From Verrucomicrobiota bacterium (GTDB taxonomy: Bacteria; Verrucomicrobiota; Verrucomicrobiia; Opitutales; Opitutaceae), in contig JAEZGX010000020.1 of assembly GCA_023416735.1 (NCBI GenBank), forward strand, positions 62,001 to 126,000: 64,000 nt of DNA, in the 5' to 3' direction. The first letter of the stretch is position 1, and every line of letters starts with the position of its first letter. The notes under the pieces are model-generated. The model was not told the DNA's origin and ran no database searches. It saw only the letters and a program-made list of their open reading frames with translations. Made by a program: the position numbers and the translations under genes. Below, piece after piece: positions 8,693-16,860 of the stretch.

Positions 8693-9689
8693 GGGCGGGG
8701 GAGCAGACGACGCGACGGCCGGACTCGGCGGAAGCGATGGCGGAGAGGTTGAAACGAAGCGTGGCGAGCGCGGCTTCAATCGAGCACAAGCGTGAAGGCT
8801 GTCCCTCGATCTGATCGAGAAACGCGTTCGCCTGAAGCAGGAAAGGTCCGTCGCGATCGAGTGGAGCGAGCGTATGCCAGTCCCACGCAGAGGCTCCGGC
8901 GGCGAAGGTTCCCCAACGTTGCCGGTGCAGCTCGATTTTTACGCTACCGTCCGCGGCGTTGAACTGGAACGTGGTTTCGTTGGGAGCCTGGAATTGGTTG
9001 AGGGAAAAATTGGAAAGCGCGGCCGCATGGCGGAGAGACACATGCACCGTGTCCTCCACGTCGACTCCGGTGAGCACTTGGTGGGCGCAGTCGCAAAGGA
9101 CGCTTTCGCACGGGCCGAGGATGCTTTCCATCCAGTTCACCGAGTGGGTGAGGGCATCCTGAATCGCACCGCCGCCCATGGCGCGATCGCGATAGTAGCT
9201 TTGAGCGTAGGCGGGCCGGATAAGATGGAACGGCTGACCGGCGACGACGGTGGCTTGCCGGACGGGACCGAACTGCCCGGAGCGCAGAAAATCGCGCGCT
9301 TCGCACAGCACCGGATAGACGTGCAACACGTAAGCCACCGCAGCCTGCCGCTGCCGGCGATCGCGCACCGCGATCAACCCGTCAATGCCTTCAAGTGAAT
9401 GAGAGAGCGGCTTCTCGATCAACACGTGGGCGCCCGCTTCCATCGCGCGCGTCGCCATCGTGACGTGAAAGGGCGCCGGAGTGCAGATGACCGCCGCATC
9501 GAAGCCGGAACCCAAGGCCTCCTCCCAACTTGCGCTGGTCGGCACCCCGTAAGTGTCGGCCATCTTCTTTAGCAAGGCGGGATTAGTATCGCAGGCAGTG
9601 ACGCATGTGCGGCCGGTTTTTTGAAAGCAGCGCAAGTGACGTTCCCCAATGCTGCCGCAGCCGACGATGAGGATGGAATGTTGAGACAT
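8685..9689 (-). CDS. Gfo/Idh/MocA family oxidoreductase
   Basis: 334 residues, first gene of the minus-strand unit. The N-terminus has a canonical dinucleotide loop VGCGSIGERH at 9-18, AVICTPAPFH, and the catalytic-lysine motif EKPL near residue 94. A C-terminal alpha/beta domain follows, with an active-site helix region at GGGAIQDALTHSVNWME. Paralogous to, but more canonical than, the next gene. The 99-base gap to the divergent regulator gene contains a TGTATACA palindrome, so the GntR regulator at 9789 may control both directions. Confidence 0.85.
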   Translation of the reverse strand: MSQHSILIVGCGSIGERHLRCFQKTGRTCVTACDTNPALLKKMADTYGVPTSASWEEALGSGFDAAVICTPAPFHVTMATRAMEAGAHVLIEKPLSHSLEGIDGLIAVRDRRQRQAAVAYVLHVYPVLCEARDFLRSGQFGPVRQATVVAGQPFHLIRPAYAQSYYRDRAMGGGAIQDALTHSVNWMESILGPCESVLCDCAHQVLTGVDVEDTVHVSLRHAAALSNFSLNQFQAPNETTFQFNAADGSVKIELHRQRWGTFAAGASAWDWHTLAPLDRDGPFLLQANAFLDQIEGQPSRLCSIEAALATLRFNLSAIASAESGRRVVCSPARA

Positions 9690-9765
9690 GGTTCAAAAGG
9701 GCCGCCTGCACAATTGGGTTGGCCTTTCGGCCGAATCCGTCTATTTGTATGGAATTGCGATCTGG

Positions 9766-9773
9766 TGTATACA
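9766..9773. promoter_or_regulatory. TGTATACA palindrome, candidate GntR operator
   Basis: A perfect 8-bp palindrome lies 15 bases before the GntR/FCD regulator start and inside the divergent gap to the dehydrogenase operon. It matches the general GntR-family half-site pattern (yGTm-n0/1-kACy) and recurs before the receptor gene at 10676-10683. Confidence 0.5.
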
Positions 9774-9788
9774 AATACCTTTTCTCCC

Positions 9789-10532
9789 ATGAAGAAAGTC
9801 AATTCAGATGTCGCTTATGAATACATCCGGAAGAAGATCCTGAGCGGGGAATACCCGCCTGGGCACTTCTTGATGACGGAGGCGCTTTCCGGTGAAATCA
9901 AAGTCAGCCGCACTCCGGTGCGAGAAGCGCTGCATAAGTTGAGTGCGGAAGGATTGGTGAGCATCAGTCCCCGCCTAGGGGCCAGCGTGAAGAAGATGGA
10001 TGTGAAGGAGTTTCGGGAGATGTGCGAACTCCGGCTCGCGCTGGAGGGCCATACGGCGGGCTTGGCGGCATTGAATCACAATCAGGCTGATTTGCGGGAG
10101 ATCCGCTTTGCACTGGAGGAGATGCGGACTTTGACCGAGCGAATTGTCGCGTCGAAAAAAGAGGACGCGTTTATCAAGGATCTTTCGCGCGAAGACATCC
10201 GGTTCCATATCGCGATCATGGACGCGGCGAAGAACGATCTGATTAAGAGCGAGATACTAAGACTGCATCTGGTGAACAGGCTCATGATAGGGCCGATTCA
10301 TCCCGCTCGATCGCCGCTGACGAAATCGGAGACTGATGCGAACCGCCGAAAGGTGCTCGCGAGCCACGAGGAGATTTACGATGCGATCTCGCGCAGCGAC
10401 GCCCGCGCGGCCAAAGAAGCGATGGAGCGGCACATTCAGGATATCGTGGACAAGGCGATGCGGCTCATCGCCGATGCCGGCATGATCACGCCGCGCGATT
10501 TGAGCGAAGAAGAACTCGCCTACAGCGACTGA
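9789..10532 (+). CDS. GntR/FadR-family transcriptional regulator (FCD domain)
   Basis: 247 residues from ATG 9789. The N-terminal winged helix has VAYEYIRKKILSGEYPPGHFL and the recognition-helix signature SRTPVREALHKLSAEGLV. The all-helical FCD effector domain carries EMCELRLALEGHTAGLAA, DIRFHIAIMDAAKN and SHEEIYDAISRSDARAAKEAMERH, with Asp/His metal-ligand positions. The family usually senses organic acids or sugar acids, which agrees with the neighbouring dehydrogenase/aldolase operon. Palindromes before its own gene and before the TBDR suggest autoregulation and control of uptake. Confidence 0.9.
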   Translation: MKKVNSDVAYEYIRKKILSGEYPPGHFLMTEALSGEIKVSRTPVREALHKLSAEGLVSISPRLGASVKKMDVKEFREMCELRLALEGHTAGLAALNHNQADLREIRFALEEMRTLTERIVASKKEDAFIKDLSREDIRFHIAIMDAAKNDLIKSEILRLHLVNRLMIGPIHPARSPLTKSETDANRRKVLASHEEIYDAISRSDARAAKEAMERHIQDIVDKAMRLIADAGMITPRDLSEEELAYSD

Positions 10533-10665
10533 GCGGCGGGGGATTGGTGTCTCGGCCGGGCGCTGGTGCTCGGCTTTCGAAGACGGCTTGCGAGATGGGC
10601 CCGTAGGAATGGCGGCGGGTAGAAAACGCATAAAAGGCGCCGATTTCTGTTGACCGAAAAACAGG

Positions 10666-10685
10666 CGTATACGTTTGTATACAAA
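10666..10685. promoter_or_regulatory. Tandem GTATAC palindromes before the TBDR gene
   Basis: CGTATACG (10666-10673) is followed directly by TTTGTATACAAA (10674-10685). The two GTATAC centres are exactly 10 bp apart, one helical turn. The site ends 10 bases before the receptor start, just downstream of a TTGACC -35-like hexamer at 10650. This suits repression by the GntR protein at 9789. Confidence 0.55.
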
Positions 10686-10695
10686 ACCTCCTACC

Positions 10696-12864
10696 ATGCA
10701 ACCAACCAGCCACATTGCTCCCCCACGATGGGTCGTCTGTTTCCTCGCGGCTCTGGCCGCTTCAAGTGTTGGGCTCGCGCAGAGCGCCGCGGCAGATAAC
10801 TCCAGCGACGAAACCGTTGTTCTTAGTCCGTTTGTCGTTTCCGCGGAAAATGACGTGGGCTACCACGATCAAAATACCCTGATCGGCAGTCGCTCGGCCA
10901 AGGATTTGCTCAGCATTCCCGCGGCGGTCACGATCATCAATCGGGAGCTGTTGGATGATGTCGGCGCCATCAGCATCACCGAGGCGGTGGCTTATGGCGT
11001 CAGCGGCGTGACGCCCAACGCCCTTTACGACGACTTCAATATCCGCGGCTTCCGCGTTTCGGGAAATCTGCGGAATGGGGTTCGTGTTCGTTCCTTCAAG
11101 GGGCAGACGATGTATGACATCGAGCGGGTGGAAGTCATCAAGGGGCCGGCGGCGATGCTTCTCGGTGTGAACGAAGCGCTCGGTGGAGCGGTGAACCTGG
11201 TGAGCAAGAAGCCGACGTTCAGTTTTGGCGGCCAGGCCAAAGCGATCGTGGGGGACGACGGTTATATGCGCGGAGAGGTTAACGTTTCCGGACCTTTGTA
11301 TAAAGGCGAGGATCTGGAGGTCGCGTATCGAGTGACCCTCGGTGGCACCACGGCAAATCCGTCGAAGGAAATCGAGTCGCGCGACGAACTCTTTGTCGGC
11401 GGCGCGTTTCTCACGCATTTTGGCCGGGACAAACACTCCAGCCTCAATGTGAACTGGTATGTCTTCGAAGATGACAGCTACAATTACTATGAAGATTTTA
11501 TCGATCTCACGTCCCCGCGCTATGCGGTGCTGAACCCCTATTCGACCAAGAGCTTCAGCCCGGCGCGAAGCAAGGACGTGTTCTATCGCTCCAAGGAAAA
11601 GTATCTCAATGCGGAGTATCTCGCCAAGCTGACGGACAACTCCAATGTGAGAATTTTTTACACTTTCGCCGACGGCGAAAGCACGAGCCGGCTGATCCGC
11701 GGCATCGGCCTGGGTGCGGATAACTATAGTCTCACCCGGCAGGACATCCCGCTGGATATCTTCGAGTTCTCTCACACGGTTCAGCTCGACTATCTCCACC
11801 GCTTGCAGCGCAACGCATTCACCAACGATTTCAGCTTTGGCGGCGACTATCGCCGTCAATCGCAAGGCCAGGACCAACTGGTGCTGAATCTGCCGGCGAT
11901 CGATGCGCGGGCGCCGGATTTCTCGGGAGACGACACTGCGATCACGCCGGTGGACCAGTTGCCGGCGTTTACCTCTAGCAGCCGCACAAAGTCAGACGCG
12001 GTTTCGTATTACGTGCAAAACAGCCTCTCGGTGTGGGATGAGCGGATTTCGCTCGTCGGGGGATTGCGCTGGATCGATTCGAGTTCCGCCGGGGTCAACC
12101 TCGTGAATGGAAATCGCAGCCAGACCTCTAGCCCGCGTTTTCGCACGCACAAGTATGGCGTGCTGTTCAAGCCCCTGCCGACGGTTACCGTCTACTATAC
12201 CAATGCCGAGAATCTCTTCCTGCAAAGCGGGTTCACGAACGAGGAGATCCCGCAGTTGAAGAAGAATCAGGAGGGGACGCTGGATGAAATCGGCGTGAAG
12301 GTGAACCGGCAGTTGACGGAGAAGATCCGGGTATTTGGGGCGCTGACCTACTTCGACATGGCGCTGACCAATGTGGAGGTCATCACCGGCGAGACCAACT
12401 CGCGAGGGGAGTTGATCAAGAGGCAGTCGGCGCAGAACTCGAGCAAGGGCTGGGAAGTTGATTTCGGCGTGAGCGCCAACCTCGGGAACGGCCGTCTCGA
12501 CACCATCGCAACGTATTATTCCGCCGACACCATCGATGCCGTCACGAAGCTGCCGGCCAAGGATGCGGTCGATGAAACCTACAGTCTGATGAGCAAGTAT
12601 ACCTGGCTCGGAGGAACGCTGAAGGGCTTCATGGTGGGTGCTGGATTATACGATCAAGGTCCCAAGATCAATAGCCCGTATATCATCGATTTCCCTGTGA
12701 CCTACAATTTATTCAGCGCCTACAGCTTCAACAAGAACTGGAAGGTGCAGGCCAATCTCAATAATATCACCGATGAACGCTACGTGATCGCCTATGTGGC
12801 CACTGGGCTCGCTTCGGCTTCGGTGGGTTTCAACGCCCGTTTCACGCTGGATTACCGGTGGTGA
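10696..12864 (+). CDS. TonB-dependent outer-membrane receptor
   Basis: 722 residues from ATG 10696, the first start that gives a proper signal peptide (hydrophobic VVCFLAALAASSVGLA, cleavage near residue 30). The mature N-terminus has the TonB-box-like ETVVLSPFVVSA. The plug domain includes IPAAVTIINRELLDD, FNIRGFRVSG and the family block IERVEVIKGPAAMLLGVNEALGGAVNLVSKKP. The barrel ends in LDYRW with the expected terminal aromatic residue. No carboxypeptidase-like or STN extension and no SusD partner. Size is that of siderophore/small-ligand receptors, smaller than the two glycan-type receptors later in the window. Likely imports the substrate of the adjacent dehydrogenase operon, under the GntR regulator. 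Confidence 0.9.
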   Translation: MQPTSHIAPPRWVVCFLAALAASSVGLAQSAAADNSSDETVVLSPFVVSAENDVGYHDQNTLIGSRSAKDLLSIPAAVTIINRELLDDVGAISITEAVAYGVSGVTPNALYDDFNIRGFRVSGNLRNGVRVRSFKGQTMYDIERVEVIKGPAAMLLGVNEALGGAVNLVSKKPTFSFGGQAKAIVGDDGYMRGEVNVSGPLYKGEDLEVAYRVTLGGTTANPSKEIESRDELFVGGAFLTHFGRDKHSSLNVNWYVFEDDSYNYYEDFIDLTSPRYAVLNPYSTKSFSPARSKDVFYRSKEKYLNAEYLAKLTDNSNVRIFYTFADGESTSRLIRGIGLGADNYSLTRQDIPLDIFEFSHTVQLDYLHRLQRNAFTNDFSFGGDYRRQSQGQDQLVLNLPAIDARAPDFSGDDTAITPVDQLPAFTSSSRTKSDAVSYYVQNSLSVWDERISLVGGLRWIDSSSAGVNLVNGNRSQTSSPRFRTHKYGVLFKPLPTVTVYYTNAENLFLQSGFTNEEIPQLKKNQEGTLDEIGVKVNRQLTEKIRVFGALTYFDMALTNVEVITGETNSRGELIKRQSAQNSSKGWEVDFGVSANLGNGRLDTIATYYSADTIDAVTKLPAKDAVDETYSLMSKYTWLGGTLKGFMVGAGLYDQGPKINSPYIIDFPVTYNLFSAYSFNKNWKVQANLNNITDERYVIAYVATGLASASVGFNARFTLDYRW

Positions 12865-12897
12865 GATGAATTGGTTTGGCTCGGACGACTGAAAGAG

Positions 12898-12927
12898 GGA
12901 GCGCGTGGGGCATCCACGCGCTCCTTT
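12898..12927 (+). terminator. Rho-independent terminator after the TBDR
   Basis: Perfect 11-bp stem GGAGCGCGTGG / CCACGCGCTCC with a 5-base loop, followed by TTTGTCGTT. It lies 33 bases after the receptor stop. Confidence 0.8.
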
Positions 12928-12992
12928 GTCGTTGAGCACGTTCCCGGCGCGAGGCGCGTCGATTCGATCTGCAATTTTAATACTATAGAGTC

Positions 12993-14435
12993 ATGATTAA
13001 AAAAACGCTCGCTCCGCTTTTGACGTTGGGAAGCTCGTTGATACTGGCACAGCCCGTGATCGCCCAGCCGCCCGCTGCGCTCGACTACCAGGTTTCAGCC
13101 GCCAAGGGCCCGTATTTTCTCTGCGACACCCGCGTGACGGAGGATCGCTGGCTGTTGGATCGCGTTTCTCCGCCTTTCAAAAAGCATCCTTCCAATCCGC
13201 TCATGGTGCGGGAGTTCGAGTGGGAGGGGACGGGACTATGGCCCGCGGCGGTGCGTTATGATACCGAGCATGGGCTGTTTCGCATGTGGTATGGCGTATG
13301 GTATAAAGAGCGCTATTTCGGTAAAACACCGTTCGCGTATAACATCGCTTATGCGGAGTCGAAAGATGGGATCAAGTGGACCCGGCCCGCGTTGGGGGTG
13401 TTTGACCGTTTGCCCGAAGATCCGAGAAACAACCTGATCAAGCTGGGCCGCGAGAAGACGCAGGGAATCGACGTGGAGCTTAACCCGAAGCCGGGAGTGA
13501 TTCCCGGTCGGTTCGTGGCGTTGCACAATGAAGCGGGTGGTTTGCGTATCTCAACGTCCGACGATGGCAAGACCTTCACCTGGCTCCATGAGGAGCCCAC
13601 GCTGCCGTATCACAGCGATACGGCAAATAACCTGGTCTACGACGAAGTGAGAGATCGCTGGCTGGTCTTTTGCCGGCCGCGCGCGTATGCGGGAGATCAC
13701 AAGCGCCGTGTGTCGGTGCAGGAAAGCAAAGATCTAAAAAACTGGACTCACGACCGGACCATTCTGGTTCCGGATGAAGACGAGGTGCAGGAGTATTATG
13801 GCATGACGGCTTTTCGTCGCGGGGATCTTTTCTTTGGCCTGTTGCAGGTGTTTGACCGGGCTACCGGCTTGATGCATGCGGAACTCGCGTGGAGCGATGA
13901 CGGCTATGCATGGCATCAAATCGGCGATCACCCGCAGGTGCTGGGAATCGGCGGGAAAGGCGAGTGGGACGAGAATATGGTGGTTCCCGGTGAGGGGCCT
14001 GTGATGGTCGGCGACGAGATGTGGTTTTACTATGCGGGCGCGAAAGAGCCGCACCTTCTGGCGGATCAGATTCCGGCAGCGGGTCTCGCGATCGCCCCGC
14101 GCGATCAGTTGGTGGGATTGCGCCCGAGGAATGGGGAAACAGGTTATGCTTTAACCCGGCCGTTCTTTAAACCCGAGGCCGGTGATCTGGTGGTCAATAC
14201 GACGATCGATGAAGCCGAAGGCGCGATCTCGGTGGAGCTGCGCAATGACTTCGGAGAGCCGATCCCGGGGTTCACGGCGGAGGATTGCGATCCGGTTGTG
14301 GCGGGCGGCTTGGCCGTGCCGGTGCGCTGGAAAGGGCGCTCGCTCTCGGACGTTCCCGAGAACGAGATCCGCCTGCGATTCACGGTGAAAGGCGCGACGC
14401 TTTTCACCTACGACTTGGTGTCACCCGGGCGGTGA
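12993..14435 (+). CDS. Secreted glycosidase-like beta-propeller protein
   Basis: 480 residues with a signal peptide (MIKKTLAPLLTLGSSLILAQPVIA). Propeller blades are visible as FRMWYGVWY, NIAYAESKDGIKWTRP, LRISTSDDGKTFTWLH and MVGDEMWFYYAGAKEP. A C-terminal beta-sandwich starts around ISVELRNDFGEPIPGFTAED. The whole layout matches the 965-2635 product, and the C-terminal domains are alignable by eye (EPIPGFTAED versus APIPGYTLAD). Family function is uncertain: such propellers are usually described as GH32/43-like hypothetical proteins. It follows the TBDR but lies beyond a strong terminator, so it probably has its own promoter. Confidence 0.65.
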   Translation: MIKKTLAPLLTLGSSLILAQPVIAQPPAALDYQVSAAKGPYFLCDTRVTEDRWLLDRVSPPFKKHPSNPLMVREFEWEGTGLWPAAVRYDTEHGLFRMWYGVWYKERYFGKTPFAYNIAYAESKDGIKWTRPALGVFDRLPEDPRNNLIKLGREKTQGIDVELNPKPGVIPGRFVALHNEAGGLRISTSDDGKTFTWLHEEPTLPYHSDTANNLVYDEVRDRWLVFCRPRAYAGDHKRRVSVQESKDLKNWTHDRTILVPDEDEVQEYYGMTAFRRGDLFFGLLQVFDRATGLMHAELAWSDDGYAWHQIGDHPQVLGIGGKGEWDENMVVPGEGPVMVGDEMWFYYAGAKEPHLLADQIPAAGLAIAPRDQLVGLRPRNGETGYALTRPFFKPEAGDLVVNTTIDEAEGAISVELRNDFGEPIPGFTAEDCDPVVAGGLAVPVRWKGRSLSDVPENEIRLRFTVKGATLFTYDLVSPGR

Positions 14436-14439
14436 TCGT

Positions 14440-14491
14440 CTGCGTGAGCGAAGTGCCGACGTGAGCCTGCTCACGCGGCACTTTCGCGCAG
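14440..14491. terminator. Large hairpin between convergent genes
   Basis: The arms 14440-14466 and 14469-14491 pair over about 20 positions (CTGCG, TGCCG and CGTGAGC with their complements) around a 2-base loop. It lies directly after the propeller gene and before the convergent MFS gene. No T-tract on either side. The rest of 14492-14653 shows only the next hairpin. Confidence 0.5.
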
Positions 14492-14633
14492 ATGGGAGGC
14501 TTCGAAAGCCTTCCACAATGATGAGATGCCTCCTTGCGCGGAGTGCGCAGCACGGTGTTAACGAGCGGTTCGCGTTTCCTCGCGGCCGCGCATCTAGAGG
14601 TTCGTGCGCCGGCTTTCCGCGCTGAACATGCAG

Positions 14634-14651
14634 GCGGGCGGGGGCGCCCGC
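14634..14651 (-). terminator. Short hairpin beyond the MFS gene
   Basis: GCGGGCG/CGCCCGC 7-bp stem with a 4-base loop, 2 bases beyond the MFS stop in its transcription direction. GC-rich with no T-run, so only a weak terminator call. Confidence 0.3.
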
Positions 14652-14653
14652 GG

Positions 14654-15895
14654 TCAGGAATGAGTTTCAGAAACGCCCTTGAGCTTCACCCTGATGCCAA
14701 AGAGCAGTGCGGCACCGGCGAGAAGGCCAAACGAGGCGAACATAAAAACTTTGTCCAAGGAGACATTCGCGTCGCGCAAGGCTCCCCCCAGATAAATGGC
14801 GCCGCCTCCAATACCGGTGGCGAAGAGGTTAAGCACGCCGTAGCCGGTGGCCCGATAGCGGGCATCCGTCACCATACATAGAATCGGCATCATATTGCTG
14901 TCCACGAACGCGCGCGTGAAGCCGTAGCCTACGAGGCCTGCGATGGCGACGCCGAGCAAAGGGGTATTCACCGCCAGGAGCATGCTGGGCACGGCAAGAC
15001 AAAGGCCGATCAATGGGACGTAGATACGTGCGTTCTGATTCTTGCGATACCAGCGGTCGGACCAGACACCGCCGACGATCACGCCGACGAGCATCGAGGC
15101 TTGCAGATAACCTGTGGCCGAAAGCCCGGCTGCCCCCTGTGAGAGGTTGAAGGTCTCGTTCATATAGGTGGGCATCCATCCGAGCACGGCCCAACTCGCG
15201 AGTCCGAGCAGCCCCCAGTAAACCAGCGCAAGGATAAAGGCGGAGCTGGAGAACAGGCTGGCCATCGCCGCACCGAATTTGATTCCAGGTAATTTCGTGA
15301 CGCTTTCGGATGAGGCGATTTCACGCGGGGCGTCGCGCATGAACATCGCGACAATGACGGTGTAGCCGATGCCAACGAGGCCAAAGACCGTGAATGCGTG
15401 GCTCCATCCGTAGTGTTCCGCGACCCATCCGCCGAGCCCGCCAAGCCCGGATCCGAGCATGACTCCGCTGACGTGGATTCCTTCGGCTTTTGAACGCGTG
15501 TCTCCCCGGTGGTATTCGGTGATAAGCGCGAGGGCCGCAGGGATATAACACGCTTCGGTCACGCCCATCAGCGCGCGCGTCAGCAGCAGCTCACCGTAGG
15601 TGGTCGCGAATCCGGTTAGCCAGGTGACGGTCGACCAAGAAAGCAGGCTGAAGACGATCACCTTCGTGCGGCTGAAGCGATCGGCGAGGAAACCTGCGAA
15701 CGGGCTCAGAGCCGCATACACCCAAAGAAAAACGGAGGTGAGCAGCCCGAATTGCGCGTCGGTCATCGGGATCGCTTCGACCAGCGAGCCGCGCATGGTG
15801 GTGAGCATTACCCGATCGAGGTAATTGAGCAGGCCGACAAACCAGAGAAGCCCGACGACGAGCCAGGCGCGGGAGAGGAGTGCGGGAGAGGGCAT
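14654..15895 (-). CDS. MFS transporter
   Basis: 413 residues with about 12 hydrophobic segments. The N-terminus WFVGLLNYLDRVMLTTM and the loop between TM2 and TM3, GFLADRFSRTKVIVF, match the major facilitator signature (G-x-x-x-D-R-x-x-R). It is the last gene of the seven-gene operon, 20 bases after the NagB-like gene. Its likely role is import of the amino-sugar-type substrate, or of a fragment, across the inner membrane. Substrate class is inferred only from the neighbours. Confidence 0.85.
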   Translation of the reverse strand: MPSPALLSRAWLVVGLLWFVGLLNYLDRVMLTTMRGSLVEAIPMTDAQFGLLTSVFLWVYAALSPFAGFLADRFSRTKVIVFSLLSWSTVTWLTGFATTYGELLLTRALMGVTEACYIPAALALITEYHRGDTRSKAEGIHVSGVMLGSGLGGLGGWVAEHYGWSHAFTVFGLVGIGYTVIVAMFMRDAPREIASSESVTKLPGIKFGAAMASLFSSSAFILALVYWGLLGLASWAVLGWMPTYMNETFNLSQGAAGLSATGYLQASMLVGVIVGGVWSDRWYRKNQNARIYVPLIGLCLAVPSMLLAVNTPLLGVAIAGLVGYGFTRAFVDSNMMPILCMVTDARYRATGYGVLNLFATGIGGGAIYLGGALRDANVSLDKVFMFASFGLLAGAALLFGIRVKLKGVSETHS

Positions 15896-15915
15896 TGAGC
15901 GTGGAAATTTTTAGC

Positions 15916-16860
15916 TCAGTAGCCCTTGTCCCAGCGTGGCTCGATGTTCGCGGCGATGGACTCGGAAACCCACACATCAGTGCGGAGCGTCTGCAAAATG
16001 GATTCGGGCACGCGAGGCGTCACCGGCCCGTGCAGCACGAGTCGGGTGGTGAGGCGCTGCCACGAAGCGAAGGAGCCGTCGATCGTGATGGCGTGCATGT
16101 CGACTCGATGCTTGGCCGCGATGACTTCCGCGGGGCCGATGGTGGCGGCTTTGGGTGGAACGGCGCAGAGATCGCCGCTGCTGCCGAAGCAGCCGTGGAG
16201 GGAATTCTGCGCGATGGTGAACGGACTGAGCGTGCAGATGCGCGGGCCCATTTTTTTCCACTCCTCCAGCGAGCCGGCGAACTCGGGAGCGTCAGGTTCG
16301 ATGAAGGCGAGGTGACCAGTCCAGCCGGGACCGCTATAACAAATATCAGCGCCGCCAAGATCGGCGAGCATGCGGCCGTAATCCTTCAGATTTCGATCGG
16401 TGAAACCATGCACCTGCCGTTCGGCGGGCCTTCGCTTTCGCTCGAGCTGTGACCAGAAATATTTTTTGAAGGCATGGCCGAAGCCGAACTCCCACGACTC
16501 GGGTGCGATCCGGCCGTTTTCGTCGGCGTATTCGTCCATGTTGAACGTGTGCAGCTTCCGGCAGTCGACTTTCGCGCGGTTGAGCATGGCGGCGAGTTTC
16601 ACGTAGCCGGGCCAGGGATTCGGCATGATCGCGACAAACGTCTTGCCGGCATCCATGGCTGACTTGATCCGGAAGAACATGTCCGTGATCCAGAGGAACT
16701 CGATTTCGACATCGGGAACGACGGTGATCCGGAAATCGGGATTGGGGTGCTTCGCGATGTGTTCGCGTTTGATCTTCCGAACGCGGGCGATGGCCGCCTG
16801 ATCCCGGAAAGGAATGAAGCTCGCCGGAGCGAAGCGGAATTCAGGAGGGCTTTTTTTCAT
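15916..16860 (-). CDS. Glucosamine-6-phosphate deaminase-like protein (NagB/RpiA fold)
   Basis: 314 residues from ATG 16860, overlapping the NagA-like gene by 20 bases; an upstream extension would only repeat that gene. NMDEY at 107-111 supplies the catalytic base (Asp72 in E. coli NagB). The later motif is GPGWTGHLAFIEP: His183 and Glu188 are kept, but the residue two before the His is Thr181, where E. coli NagB has catalytic Asp141. The protein is also longer than classical NagB (about 266 residues), with an N-terminal extension of about 40. Function could be deamination/isomerisation of an amino-sugar phosphate other than GlcN6P. Confidence 0.75.
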   Translation of the reverse strand: MKKSPPEFRFAPASFIPFRDQAAIARVRKIKREHIAKHPNPDFRITVVPDVEIEFLWITDMFFRIKSAMDAGKTFVAIMPNPWPGYVKLAAMLNRAKVDCRKLHTFNMDEYADENGRIAPESWEFGFGHAFKKYFWSQLERKRRPAERQVHGFTDRNLKDYGRMLADLGGADICYSGPGWTGHLAFIEPDAPEFAGSLEEWKKMGPRICTLSPFTIAQNSLHGCFGSSGDLCAVPPKAATIGPAEVIAAKHRVDMHAITIDGSFASWQRLTTRLVLHGPVTPRVPESILQTLRTDVWVSESIAANIEPRWDKGY

